This document shows, in pieces, positions 37,604-49,106 of a stretch of DNA of 64,000 bases; positions within the stretch are counted from its first letter, which is position 1, and every line of letters begins with the position of its first letter. Below the pieces are notes generated by a model that was not told the DNA's origin, did no database searches, and saw only the letters and a program-made list of their open reading frames with translations. The DNA lies in contig NC_063435.1 of NCBI RefSeq assembly GCF_020379485.1, forward strand, positions 2,728,001 through 2,792,000, given 5' to 3'. Both the position numbers and the translations under genes were made by a program. The DNA comes from Brassica napus (lineage: Eukaryota; Streptophyta; Magnoliopsida; Brassicales; Brassicaceae).

Positions 37604-38013
37604 TCTTCTTTGTGTCCTTAAGATCTGATGATGAGTCCACGGAAGATGAGATGATAATGAAGAGGAGATGAATTGGCAGATGAGAAGTGTCTGTCTTTAA
37701 CGAGTTTTTGATTGGTTAGTTGTTTTTAAATATGGTTTTTGTTGGACTTGATTCAGCCAACTTCTTATTTTATTAATGATTAAATCTATGTTTTAATATT
37801 AGTTTTTTTTTTCGTTTGTATTTACCTGTTTTGATGGTATGTAGTAGACTTAAGACATGGTCTCACGTCAATGTATTTAACTATATAATCAGCATGTTGT
37901 TGTATACTACAAACGAAATTACTAGATCACGTAACTAACTTTCAGATTAAGGTTTGTTTCAGTCTCGACTACAAAAGAAACCGAAAAAGAAAGAAAGAAG
38001 AAAGGACCAGTAA
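37604..38013. other. Spacer upstream of the LINE fragment
   Basis: AT-rich, with the probable leader and promoter of the small minus-strand gene at its left end. The last 8 bases (38006-38013, ACCAGTAA) are the left target duplication of the LINE tail. Confidence 0.5.
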
Positions 38014-38431
38014 TGCAACCTGCCCTGTCATGTTTCATACTCGGACGGCCCTTCTCGAATGGTCAGACATCAAGGACACAACCTGCCGTACTACGCTTCG
38101 TCTACTGGTTATCCAAACAACGATCTACAAAATTTGGTTTGAGAGAAATGCAAGACTTCACTCTTCACCAACCTCGACCCCCCAAGGATGCTTCAAGATC
38201 ATTGATCGCTTAGTCCGGCAGGCCATCATCGCAAGGAAGAACCACAAGAAAGTCCGGAGACTCCTCGGACACTGGTTGAAACACTCTACCTAGTGATCAT
38301 CTGTTAGTAACTAGTTTAGTAACTTCTGAAACCTATCGTTGTTTTTTCACTTTTTTTGGCAATGATTGGTTTAACCGCTTAACCTTTGTAAAAGTACAAT
38401 CTGCTTCATTAAACTTATAAAATAAAAAAGA
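38014..38431 (+). mobile_element. 5'-truncated LINE retrotransposon (3' end only)
   Basis: The frame to 38293 reads RLLVIQTTIYKIWFERNARL, then RLVRQAIIARKNHKKVRRLL and GHWLKHST. This is the C-terminal zf-RVT region of plant L1-type reverse transcriptases. It is followed by an untranslated tail ending in an A-rich run (AAATAAAAAAG). ACCAGTAA occurs at both edges (38006-38013 and 38432-38439) and is a likely target duplication. The element cannot encode a working protein. Confidence 0.8.
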
Positions 38432-38439
38432 ACCAGTAA

Positions 38440-41099
38440 ACTGAAAATATGAGTCAAAACACACATCAATATAGAATAAAAGAATTCGAGCTTACCATTT
38501 ATAGTAGGCCTCCCACTACAACCAGGATAATCTCTTCAATATTAAAGATTGATACAAGTTTTTCAAGTATAATTAAGATCATCAAAAATTTATGAGGAAT
38601 GCATTGTCATGTGTTGTTTGTCTCCAATATATATGTGAAGGTTTTCTTTGGTTCACCATGACCTATCAAAGTGGAAAGAAAAACAATCAGCAATATTTTG
38701 CAAATAAAGAGAACTAAACACACAAAAATATGATCATACATCATGGTCATGAAGCCACATGCATGCTTACTAACTATATGTCTTTTGGGTTATTCTCACA
38801 ATAAGAAAAACAACACAAGCATCAGTTTCCCAACTAATCAAATTGAATCTTAAAACATATACTTGTACTCAAACTTGCAACAACTTTTCACATATGAGAA
38901 CCATCTGGATGGAGATGAAATTATTGTTCGTTTAGACTTAAAATTACAAGTCATCTAAATGGTTCATCTTGATGAGTTTTATAAATTTAGGTTTAATTTT
39001 TAAAACCAGTCAACTGAACCAAATTGAATCATCTCGATGGAGATGGTTTAAGTAAAACTGTAAAATTTCTACTCCTAATAAATTTCACAAACTATAAACC
39101 TAAACCTAATATCACGAGCTTGTCTCTCTCACCGTCACTCTTGAATCTCTCTCGCCGTCAAATTTTCAATGTTGGTTTGAAATAGTTTGGCATGTCTTCA
39201 AAAACCTTTACCTCAACATATTTATTTTTGTTGTCAAAACCAATCGAATTTGGCATCTTCAACATAAAAAAAAACGAGTTATCCAAGAGATAAATATTTT
39301 ATTTTATGAATTGATTCAACAACATCAAATGAAAATCTGTGAATTAAAAAAGATGGTAGTTTGTTAAATGGAAGGAGGATGTTGTTATAAATGTAGTCTA
39401 TACAAAAAGAATTACAAAACACTCTAGACTTGAATACTCTTTTTCAATCAAATTATAAACACTTTCAATATTCAAATAAAACCAATTACGATAGACAAAT
39501 CACTTTATTTATGTTTATGTTATCCATTGTTTTATCAAGTTAACCAACTTTTAGTTATCTAGAATATATATAGTACAATTATATATGACCATATATGACC
39601 AAGGTAGGATGGATACACAACATTCACTTAAATGTTTAATGAAGATAATATTCCAAAGAACTTCAGTTTCTTCGAAATTGTCAGAAAAATCATAATGTGT
39701 ATAATAGATGATTTAGTAATCTTTGAAAAGATATATCTAATAGCGGGCCTGACTTTCCATATTATATCATGTCCTCTTGACTCACTCAATTCTCTTTGTT
39801 GTGGATATAAAACATGTATCACATTATGTTCTTGCATTCCAGTTAACCGGAGAAAGATATGGAGTTCTTAGAGGTTGTGTTGAGCTAGAAAGATAACTTG
39901 TTTTGACATGATCTTACTATGTTGTTCTTGTGAGTGTTGATAACAAACATCTATGCAAAAGAAAATTAGAGAAATTGAATAAATATTATGTTACTCTATT
40001 TTCTATCAAATTATTATGAATATTTTCAAGATTGAAATAAAACCATGTGCTATAAATAATTCATGTTCATTGTCTTAATCGCAGGTGATGGAGGATATTG
40101 CTAATAGCTTAAGAAGATTACAATGTCATACCACAAGACGTTCCTGCTCTACGGTTCGGACCGGAATAAGATATTGTCAAGGAAAAAATGTGCTACCACA
40201 TTGTGCGGTTACACAGCTTTCCTTGAATGAAAGCATACTCGTGTGGGTAACTTTTATTTGGTCAATTTTATGTACCATCCTTAGTTGTATGATGGGATTT
40301 ATGCGATGGAGATATTATTAATAACCAATACTGAACATATCTAGTTATCGAAACTAAAAGTGTTAAAAAAAAATAATTCACGTTATTTACATTTTTGTTA
40401 TCCATTTGTTTTTAAGAGTAAAAACCAAAATTTTGTTACCTTATGCAGATATAGTACAATTATGTATGACCATTAATCTATGATCGAGTTAGTATGACTA
40501 CACAATCTCATATTATTGAATTTTGAATATTTTAAAAACTTTTGTTTCTTAAGAATTATCAAGAAATTTGCAGTGTATATAATAGATTACTTTAGTGATT
40601 TTAAAAAAGATATATCCAATATTGGGCATGGATTTCATCTAATATCATTGCATTTGTGTTTGACATCAATTGTCTTTGTTGTGGACATGAATCATGTTTA
40701 AATCTTCATACCCAAATGACATACTTTAAAATTTGAAAAAATAAGTTAAGCTTGTTCATGATCATTAGTCCATTTATGAGATATTTTTATCGACAAAATG
40801 AATTGAGAATACAACTTCTTACTGTTGTCAAAAAGGGAATATGGCATCTTACCTCATGGATTCCATTTTATATGAAATAAAAATTAATGAACCTGAAATA
40901 GGTTAAAGATAGACATTATCGACAGCTTCAAACAAATCATCATCGTTCTAAAGTCCTTTTGCTGTAACTAAATTGATGAAGCAAATGGGGAAGAATCTGA
41001 ATGAATACTTAGTGATTCGATAGTGCTCTTCCAATACATTGTAAGTCTTCAAGGAAAAAGTGGAAATAAGCATCAATGTGAGGAAAATGATCCTAAAAT
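38440..41099. other. AT-rich spacer with diverged direct repeats
   Basis: No gene could be supported. A segment at about 39620-39900 is repeated in diverged form at about 40500-40720. Both contain TTCTTAGAAATT-like words, GATATATC(T/C)AAT and CTTTGTTGTGGA(T/C)AT, and translate to vaguely similar short frames. The second copy may continue beyond the CACTA element at about 43690-43750, where TTAACYGGRGAAAG words recur. The origin is unknown. Confidence 0.45.
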
Positions 41100-43658
41100 C
41101 ACTACAAGAAAACACAACATTAACGACGGCGAAATTCGTAGTAAGTTCGTCGTAAAATCAGTTTTACGAGGAACTAGCGAGGAAACACGTTTCGTCGTTA
41201 TTTGTTCGTCGTAACGCATATTTCCTTGCTAATTCGTCGTAAACTAACGAGAAAACATTTCCTCGTAAAGACGAAGCAAAGTATTCGTCGTAAAAACCAC
41301 GTAACCCTTCCACGTAAGGGGGACGCTACATTTCCTCGTAAATACCTTGAAAACATTTCCTCGTAAATAACACGTAAATGTTTCCACGTCAAATACTCGT
41401 TAATCTTTCCTCGTAGTGTTGACGTAAATATTTTACTCGTTAATTCCTCGTAAAATTTCCACGTAAGGTTGTCGTAATTTAGCTACGAATTTACTTTGAG
41501 TTTATATTTTCCAGATTAAAAAAAAACAATGTATTTAATTATTTAATAAAAATCTAATTTAAAAAGAATATTAAATACGAAAATAATTTATACATAAATA
41601 ATTTTTGAATTTATAATACAACCATTGAAAAAAAAAAAACTAAGGGTCGTTCATCCCCGGTAGAATTCCTCACTCCTCCTCTCTACATCCGCGTCGGCAT
41701 GTGTGACGGATGATGATTCGCCTAAAATTAACATCAACAATAATTAACAAATTCTATAAATCTAACTAAGTTCTCTACATTAACCACCTAATCAACACTA
41801 ATTAACATAAAATCCGTAAAACTATCTAAATTTCCTACACTAACCACCTAATCTACCTAAACTAATCAAATTAGAGAGGAAATAGAGAGCGTACCATAGC
41901 TACAAAAGGGAGAGGAAGTTGAGACGAAATGGGAAGTGAGAACTCGCGTGTATATATAGGAAATTATGAAATGTCGTAAATTCCTCGTAAAGTTACGAGG
42001 AACTCGTGAGGCCCGTGTTTTTATTTACGAGGAACTCGCGAGGTCCATGTTTCGTTTCCTCGTAACATCGTCGTTAATTTACGAGGAATTAGCGAGGCCC
42101 GCTTTTATTTTTACGAGGAATGAACGAGGCCCGCATTTTTTTATTACGAGGTCTTTACGACGATTTCTGCTTACGTGGAATTAACGAGTGCCACGTTCTT
42201 TATTTTTAAGAATCGTCGTAAGTTCCTCGTTAATTTACGAGGAAATAACTACGTTTATGTTTAAATCCCTAAAATCCGAAACCCCAAACCCCTTCTTCCT
42301 TATCTTCCTTATCTTCTACTTCATATATTCCAAACCCCAACCCCATCCTCCCTTTAACCTCAATCTCTTCTATCCATTCCAAACCCCAAATTCTGAAACC
42401 ACAATTCCTTAACTAATAATCTCAATCTCTTCTTTCTAATTCAAACCCCATTACAAAAATTAAATTATATAAATAGATTTCCATGATTAAATCCATCAAA
42501 TCACATGCATTAAATCTGAAAATCAATCATATTAAAACACAAATACATCAATCAGATACATCGACATTCTCGTCATTACTAGAAACATCATCATTTTCAT
42601 TAAACTCGTCTTCAACAGCTTCGTCCGTGGCATCGTCAGTAATATCTTCGTACTCATGATTATGCGGATCAATGAGAAGGATGTCATCAATTTGTTGTTC
42701 AGGTACCTCAACTTCATCTATCTGTTCTTCTTGCAATGGTGGTTCTTCTCCACTGATGATTTGTCCACGAGGTGTAACTTTGATCACGGCAAACCAATTT
42801 ATTCCCGTTTCGTTTCCTCGTTACATCGTCGTTAATTTACGAGGAATTAGCGAGGCCCGCTTTTATTTTTACGAGGAATGAACGAGGCCATCGTTTTTTT
42901 ATTATGAGGTCTTTACGACGATTTCTGCTTACGTGGAATTAACGAGTGCCGCGTTCTTTATTTTTAAGAATCGTCGTAAGTTCCTCGTTAATTTACGAGG
43001 AAATAACTATGTTTACGTTTAAATCCCTAAAATCCGAAACCCCAAACCCCAACCCCAACCCCATCCTCCCTTTAACCTCAATCTCTTCTATCCATTCTAA
43101 ACCCCAAATTCTAAAACCACAATTCCTTAACTAATAATCTCAATCTCTTCTTTCTAATTCAAACCCCATTACATAAAATTAAATTATATAAATAGATTTT
43201 CATGATTAAATCCATCAAATCACATGGATTAAGTCTGAAAATCAGTCATATTAAAACACAAATACATCAGTCAGATACATCGACATTTTCGTCATCACCA
43301 GAAACATCATCATTTTCATTACTCGTGATTATGTGGAATTTAGTAAGGTAGCCGAAACAAAAAACGTGTTACAATTACAAAGTGGGTGGACTCGAAAATT
43401 CTTCGTTAAGTAAATGTAAACTATTTCCTCGTAAAGAAGATGCTACTTTTACGTCGAGCTTACGAGGAAACAGTTTTTCCTCGTAAAAACGAAGTTACCT
43501 TGCGTGGTTTTTACGAGGAAATCGTTTCCTCGTTATTTTACGACGAACTAACGTTGATTGTAAATTTTCTTGTAAGATTCTCGTAAAGTCAACGTAAATT
43601 TACGAGGACCAGTTTTCCTCGTTAATTTTCATCGTTAATCTTGTGTTTTCTTGTAGTG
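41100..43658. mobile_element. Non-autonomous CACTA (En/Spm) DNA transposon, 2559 bp
   Basis: The left end CACTACAAGAAAACACAA and the inverted right end TTGTGTTTTCTTGTAGTG are perfect terminal inverted repeats. AAT flanks the element on both sides (41097-41099 and 43659-43661), the 3-bp target duplication of CACTA elements. Both flanks are packed with subterminal repeats of TTTCCTCGTAA and its complement TTACGAGGAA. Internally about 550 bp is present twice (about 42053-42602 and 42812-43320). The only coding remnant is a DUF4216-like tail. No transposase (TNP2/DDE) is seen, so it needs an autonomous partner. Confidence 0.93.
42548..42805 (-). pseudogene. Remnant of a CACTA-element DUF4216-type ORF
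   Basis: The minus strand reads NWFAVIKVTPRGQIISGEEP followed by a very acidic tail (EEQIDEVEVPEQQIDD, VEDEFNENDDVSSND). This motif and acidic end are typical of the DUF4216-containing proteins carried by plant CACTA elements. Only the C-terminus remains. A second, shorter copy of its last codons lies at about 43261-43320 in the internal duplication. Confidence 0.65.
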
Positions 43659-44090
43659 AATGTGAGCTAGGAATCTCACATAAAGTTTCTCCATTTTGGT
43701 TAACTGGGGAAAGAAAGGAAATTCTTAGGGCTATATGTTAAGCTAGATATAGCTGCATTGTCCCGTAACTTGGGCAGAAATTTGTCTAATTCTGGTAGGG
43801 AGGTTTGGTTTTTCTTTCCTAGTTAGTAGAGATAGACTTTGCAATTTGTGCAATGTGTAGCTTTCTGTTTTGGGTTAAGAAGTTAACTTGCATGATAATA
43901 AGTCTTTACCCTCGGTTCAAGTTTACCAGAGACTGTGGAATCAATTAGGTGAACCTTTTCGCTTAATTGTGCTTCTTGCTTTATCTTTATTTTCACTTTT
44001 GTAATATTAGAGCATCACCATGAAGCTGTCTTGGTTTGTTGTTTTCCGTTTGACGTTAGTTTAAGTATAGATGTTAAATCCACCAACCAA
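43659..44090. other. Spacer between the CACTA element and tRNA-Pro
   Basis: AT-rich; the first 100 bases show words in common with the repeat at about 39830-39900. A CAACCAAG just before the tRNA resembles the CAA motif often found upstream of plant tRNA genes. Confidence 0.45.
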
Positions 44091-44162
44091 GGGCGTTTGG
44101 TCTAGTGGTATGATTCTCGCTTTGGGTGCGAGAGGTCCCGAGTTCGATTCTCGGAACGCCCC
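44091..44162 (+). tRNA. tRNA-Pro (anticodon UGG)
   Basis: 72 bases fold as a complete cloverleaf. The acceptor stem is GGGCGTT pairing with AACGCCC, with C as discriminator base. The anticodon stem is CTCGC/GCGAG with loop TTTGGGT, giving anticodon TGG. The T arm is CCGAG-TTCGATT-CTCGG. The A box TGGTCTAGTGG and B box AGTTCGATTC are intact. No intron. A TTTTT terminator follows at 44163-44167. CCA is not encoded, as expected for a nuclear gene. Confidence 0.98.
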
Positions 44163-44505
44163 TTTTTACACTGTCCATAACTTAAAGGACGTTACTTTTT
44201 AACGAAGTGTGAATAAAAAGATAACAACTACATGTCATAAATTTGCAAAATACTTTTAAGCCTAGAGACTCCATTTCACAAAGAAGTTACTGATCTCATT
44301 CATAACAGCTCTTTCAGTTGATGTAATCTTCACATTTTTTCATTGTAGTCCCACAAAACTCATATTGCTTCGTACAAAGAACCCATATACATCTACAGAT
44401 CTTTTACTGTTTCAGATGAATCTTTCTAATCCAGCAATATACACTTTCATATACAAGCTTTCAAGGGAGAACAGAAGGGAACTACAAAAAGGCAAGAGAC
44501 TTTCT
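44163..44505. terminator. Pol III terminator of tRNA-Pro, then 3' region of the RINGv gene
   Basis: TTTTT at 44163-44167 ends tRNA transcription. The remainder holds the 3' untranslated region of the minus-strand RINGv gene; nothing else is seen. Confidence 0.65.
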
Positions 44506-46317
44506 TTATACTAAGTTCCTGTTCTGTGGAACTCGCACAAGCCGAGAAGCATAGCAAACGTACAGCTGGTTCAAGCACATTGCCATACCGAAACCAAGAA
44601 TCCCCGCGAAAAGCATTGAGTAGACAACCGGCAAACCAAACTGAAACAAAAGATCTTTAGCATGAGAACTTTTTTTCAATGTATGTCTGAGATTTGGTGT
44701 TTTGAGTAGCATTTACTTACTGTAACATATAAGAGATGAACAAGCAAGGCCACTAGTGCAAACTCAAGAGCTGCGTATGTCCACATGTATTCTCTTATAG
44801 CTGCAAGTTTGGGATAATAACAATTAATACATGACTTGTGTCATGGATGGATAAAAAAGGGAGCAGTATTATACCGAGGACGACGGCAAAAGTTGAGGCT
44901 AAGAGAGCTAAGGTGAATGAGAATGGCGCTGCCACAAAGATAGCTTGTGATTTCAAGTCACGAATCTACAGAACATATAAAGAAACCTTGTCATGTCATG
45001 TAATCTTTGTAATGACATATCTCAGGGGAAGAAAACAAGCAATACCAGTAGATGTTCAAGGAAGAAGAAGTAGCAGACTGTGCTGATGAGTACAAGCACT
45101 ACAAACTCTTGCCCCACACTGCAACAATTAAATGATCTTCAACTGTTAGTATTCATCAAGAAGTTTCTGAAAAGGATTCTGAATATTACCTAATGCTTTG
45201 TGGCTGTGGATTCTGCTGAGTGAGTTCCCGTCTAGTGGTAAGCTGATTGATTGTTGGGACACGAAGCAGAATCACTGGTAAGTTTCTGACTTCTTGTCTG
45301 CAAACATCGCAAATTCGAGTTCCCTTTGTACTAAACCACTTAATCGCACAGTGCTCATGAACAAGCCTGAGGTCGCCTTTGCAACTGCATTCCATTTTCA
45401 GCGTGTTGCCTTCCTCGCAGACATCAAGACAAATCCTGCACACAGCTTCTTCTTCAGGGATCTCTTCTTCAGTTTCTTCCGCAGTAACCGGAGTGATCTC
45501 ATCTGCTAATGAAACACACACAAGAAAGAACATACACAGAAGTGAAAACTTGACAAAAAAATTAAATTCTTTCAATTGATAAAGATGTTTATGAATCAAA
45601 CCATTCCTCATATCAACATCCAACACTCATCAATCATTCCCATGAATCCAACACAAAAAACAAAGGAAAGTTAGTAACATACCACTACCACTACCACTTG
45701 CTTCATTGGAAACGTGTTGTTTGCTGCTGTTGTCAAAAGAGACAGCTCGTACAATGACTTTGTTTCTCCCAGGCATAGACAAGGATCTTGAAACTGATGC
45801 ACCATCCCTCTGCAGCAAAAACAAACTCCAACATTTTAACCTTGACATACAGAAAAATCAAAACTTTTTTGCACACTATAAACTACTCTACTCACATTAG
45901 ATGTAGATTGGTCAGTATGCCCCAGAGGTGAAGCCTGCGGTGTAGATGTAGCCAGAGACAACTTATTAGCAGCATTTGTAGAAGAAGGAAGTGACAAGCA
46001 TCTTTTCCAATAAGGCAAAGAAGCAACGGAGCTATTAGGCTTTTCAGAGGCTTCTGAAACAGTTGGACTAAGTAGCAATCTCTTCTCATAGTTGGGAAGA
46101 GAAGCTTTTCTTTTCAGACTCAGGTTCCTCAAGATTCCTATAGGCATAGGGTTGGGGAGTTTGTGGATTGAAGCATCAGATTGGGTTTTATTTGGTTGAG
46201 ATCTGGTGACATCTTCTTTAACCTGATAAAATTCAAATCTTTATACAACCCAGATCGTTTTTTAGTGAGTAACAAAGATTTGGAGTTTACCTGAGAAGGA
46301 GGAGAAGAATCTTGCAT
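44506..46317 (-). CDS. RINGv (RING-CH) membrane E3 ubiquitin ligase, At5g18760-like
   Basis: Eight exons: 46317-46291, 46222-45896, 45809-45683, 45505-45190, 45118-45046, 44965-44875, 44800-44721 and 44640-44506. All phases join, giving 391 residues. The N-terminal part is Ser/Pro-rich and probably disordered. A C4HC3 RING-CH finger follows ([44 protein letters not shown]). Then come hydrophobic segments in exons 5-8 ([54 protein letters not shown]), suggesting four membrane spans. This MARCH-like layout implies ubiquitination of membrane proteins; substrates are unknown. Synteny supports At5g18760. Confidence 0.93.
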
Positions 46318-46649
46318 CGTAATCGTCGAGCTGATCAAAAACCCAAGAACCAAAGTGATTCAATCTGTTTAAGCCAGACAGATAGATAGATTCCTTAGCC
46401 AGCGAGAGACGCAATCTATAGAGGTTGGAAAGTCTTGTCCTTTTTTCTCTCTTTTTGTTTTTTTTTCTCTGGTAATTAATTAATTAGAAAAGGCTAAATG
46501 ACTAAAGTGATGACTGAAAGGACTTTACTAATGCGTGTGTCTCACGGAAGACATCATCTCTAAATATTAACCTTAAGTTCCTCTGTTTTTAGCAGTTCAT
46601 CTATGAACACACGATCCAAATCTCATCGGTTGGCTTGTCTGTGTGCTTC
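46318..46649. other. Promoter region of the RINGv gene
   Basis: A T-rich tract (46440-46475) and AT-rich sequence. No gene is recognised before the F-box relic. Confidence 0.45.
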
Positions 46650-46990
46650 TATGTTCTCCAACTCTCCTCTCCTGAGATGCTGCCAATCATTCTTGAGACA
46701 TGTCCAAACCCAAAACACCCTCACCTTGGTGAAGATTTGACTAAAACTATGCAAGTTTTTTACACATAAATTCACATTAAGTTGTTCATGATTTTCAAGT
46801 AAAGAGGGGAGGAATAGACTTTTAACTGCACTGCCTCTTATATCATCAGTTGAGTCTGTTGATACCGAGAGCTCGATCACGATAAAAGCAACGGAACTTG
46901 ACCTTGTTAGATACTTTGTAGAGAACTCAACAACACTCAAGAAGATTGTTCTACGATTGAACCAAGGTGCTCTAGGTTTCTGTCAGCCTG
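46650..46990 (+). pseudogene. F-box/FBD protein relic
   Basis: A frame near 46675 reads EMLPIILETCPNPKH (family pattern: LPIILETCPNLKTL). Near 46895-46980, in a shifted frame, it reads ATELDLVRYFVENSTTLKKI then VLRLN, the hallmark of the FBD domain (family pattern: ELELVRYFLENSxxLKKL). Stops and shifts separate the pieces, and the F-box and leucine-rich repeats are absent. In Arabidopsis two F-box/FBD genes (At5g18770, At5g18780) lie exactly between the RINGv and L33 genes, so this is a syntenic remnant. Confidence 0.75.
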
Positions 46991-47269
46991 TCTCTTTGAC
47001 ATCAAGATGTTGATGCGAACTGTTGAACTTGGATTACTATAAAGTCTTATGCGTTTTTGTAGACCCTGAGTTTCAATGTAAACTTAGACCATTAAAGAGA
47101 CCCACTTTCTTGATGCAAGCCTCACACTGAAACTTAACAAAAAGTCTAAACCCCATTGAGAACTTCTTTGACTGAATAGTAATACTAATTGCAGAGATTT
47201 GTTATGGGGCTCTTGGAAAGCAATGAAACACACACACAAAAGAAAGAAAAAAAAGAAGCGAGTTAAGAG

Positions 47270-47446
47270 TCACTTCATCTTCTGCTCAGTGAAGAGGACA
47301 TGGCGGTTGACACGAGGATCGTACTTGCGGAACTCAAGCTTCTCAAGAAGACCCTTGCTACTCTTCCTCTTCACATAGAAGAACCCAGTTCCAGCAGCTG
47401 AGACCAGACGGATGAACATGAACGTCTTCTTCCTCTTGTCCCCCAT
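47270..47446 (-). CDS. Ribosomal protein L33 family, mitochondrial-type (bL33m)
   Basis: A 58-residue intronless frame: starts MGDKRKKTFMFIRLVSAAGT, includes GFFYVKRKSSKGLLEKLEFR and the end VNRHVLFTEQKMK. It is basic and of the usual L33 length, and lacks the cysteines of zinc-binding L33 forms. It corresponds to At5g18790; this non-plastid L33 type is thought to belong to the mitochondrial large ribosomal subunit. The leader probably holds an intron (minus-strand donor GTGAGT near 47688, acceptor near 47460). It is divergent from the complex I subunit gene. Confidence 0.93.
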   Translation of the reverse strand: MGDKRKKTFMFIRLVSAAGTGFFYVKRKSSKGLLEKLEFRKYDPRVNRHVLFTEQKMK

Positions 47447-47811
47447 TTTTTCCTCACTTCAATACACTAAACCACAGAAACATCACTAAAGAGTAAAGAT
47501 CAAATCTCAATTCAATATTTGCATCATCATGCGAACTAGAAACCTAAAGAGCAAAGTGCAATCACGAACCATTTACTATACTATCTATACATTTTCATAG
47601 ATTTTGGCAGCAGATCAATAAAATTGAGCAGGAGAATTCACCGACTGCAACAACAGATTATAAAACACAGAGGTGGAGCAGCAGAAACTCACCTATGACA
47701 GACGGTTACGAGACGGCGGCGATACGACGGCTGAGAGGAATCGGGAGTGAGAAGAAGAAGCTAAAGAAATGAATATAAAACAAAAAGGCTTTATACACAC
47801 AATTATTTTAT

Positions 47812-47839
47812 TGGGCCCATTTATATATTGATAGGCCCA
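47812..47839. promoter_or_regulatory. Site II-like TGGGCC motifs in a divergent mitochondrial-gene promoter
   Basis: TTGGGCCCAT (palindromic GGGCCC with TGGGCC on both strands, from 47812) and TAGGCCCAG (47832-47840) lie between L33 (minus) and NDUFA8 (plus). TGGGCC/T site II elements, bound by TCP factors, are enriched in promoters of nuclear genes for mitochondrial respiration and ribosomes. Sharing by the two divergent genes is inferred. Confidence 0.6.
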
Positions 47840-48064
47840 GAGTGGCTTGCTTTCTCTAAGCAACTCTCACCTGGTTCTGTTCTCTCTCTGTTCAGAGGAG
47901 GAGAATATCCAAATCGATCCGTTGAAAAGGTATGTCTTACCCTCCTTCGTTGTTAGCTTATAGTGTAGATTATTTGATTTTTGATTTTTGATTTTCTTGA
48001 TGCTTTACGATTAGACTGAATTGACTTTTATCTTTTCCGTTCCGATGCAGTGAGTTTCTGAGCT

Positions 48065-48806
48065 ATGTCGAGTGCGGTGGACGCGACGGGGAACCCGATC
48101 CCTACTTCTGCAGTGTTGACTGCGTCGGCGAAGCATATAGGTTTAAGATGTATGCCGGAGAACGTTGCGTTTCTGAAATGCAAGAAGAACGATCCAAACC
48201 CTGAGAAATGTCTCGACAAGGGTCGTGACGTCACTCGCTGTGTCCTTGGCTTGTACGTATCTTCAAAATCTCTTTGCAAGCTTAGTATGTGTTCTGGGCT
48301 TAGAATCTAGAAAGAGCTATATGTGCCATGCATTTTCACTATTATGATACCCTTGAAACTGGCACACATAAGAGAACAACCATCTGTTTCACATAGTAGG
48401 GACACATTCGTACCATGCTCATGCTCACAAACTTCTCATTTTTAAGCCAATTGATTCCCTTGGAATGTTGGTGTAAGACTCAGTTTTGATGTTTAGTTGT
48501 GTACTCTTATACAGTGATACAAAGCTCTAATAATATCAAACAAGAAGACTTTGTACGGTTGTACCTATCAATCATACTGTGTTTAATTATATCATTTCTG
48601 CATCATTCAAACATTATATGGTACCTCCTCTGGTAAAACATTAGTTTTGTTGATGGATTGATAATTGTTGCAGGCTGAAGGATCTTCACCAGAAATGCCA
48701 AAAGGAGATGGATGACTACGTTGGGTGTATGTATTACTACACAAACGAGTTTGATCTCTGTAGGAAAGAGCAAGAAGCCTTCGAGAAAGTTTGTCCCCTG
48801 AAATGA
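48065..48806 (+). CDS. Complex I subunit NDUFA8 (CHCH-domain protein)
   Basis: Two exons, 48065-48252 and 48674-48806, giving 106 residues. It starts MSSAVDATGNPIPTSAVLTA and carries twin Cys-x9-Cys type CHCH signatures (CMPENVAFLKC, CLDKGRDVTRC, CQKEMDDYVGC, CRKEQEAFEKVC). This is the intermembrane-space subunit of NADH dehydrogenase imported through the Mia40 pathway. It equals At5g18800. A leader intron is likely (donor GTATGT near 47930, acceptor TGCAG at 48049). The frame is intact. Confidence 0.95.
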
Positions 48807-49106
48807 GAATCACAAGCTAATTTGTAATCTCCTAATAAAGAAAAGGGAACTATTCATTAAAATGAGCTTATTTACTCTCTTCCTTTTGTTGTCGTCACCA
48901 TTTTTTCCTCTCAAGTGCTTTCGTAGCGACTTCTCAAAGACAGCCAAATGACTCAGTTTTCATTGTTTGATTGTTCTTTAACCAGGCACAGAATCTGTTT
49001 TATGTGCTTATCTTTTGCCATACTTGACAGTTGACAACTAGTGTTTATAAAGATTCTTCATTCAGTTTTATCCAGGATAAAGAAGCTACGGTTAGGCTTT
49101 ATATGG
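48807..49106. other. 3' flank of NDUFA8, ending in a transposon target duplication
   Basis: Untranslated and intergenic sequence. The last nine bases, CTTTATATG (49098-49106), are the left target duplication of the Mutator-like element. Confidence 0.6.

Noticed and set aside
46623..46940. A 105-residue minus ORF as a gene
   Set aside because: The plus strand holds F-box/FBD motif pieces; the minus frame has no family likeness.
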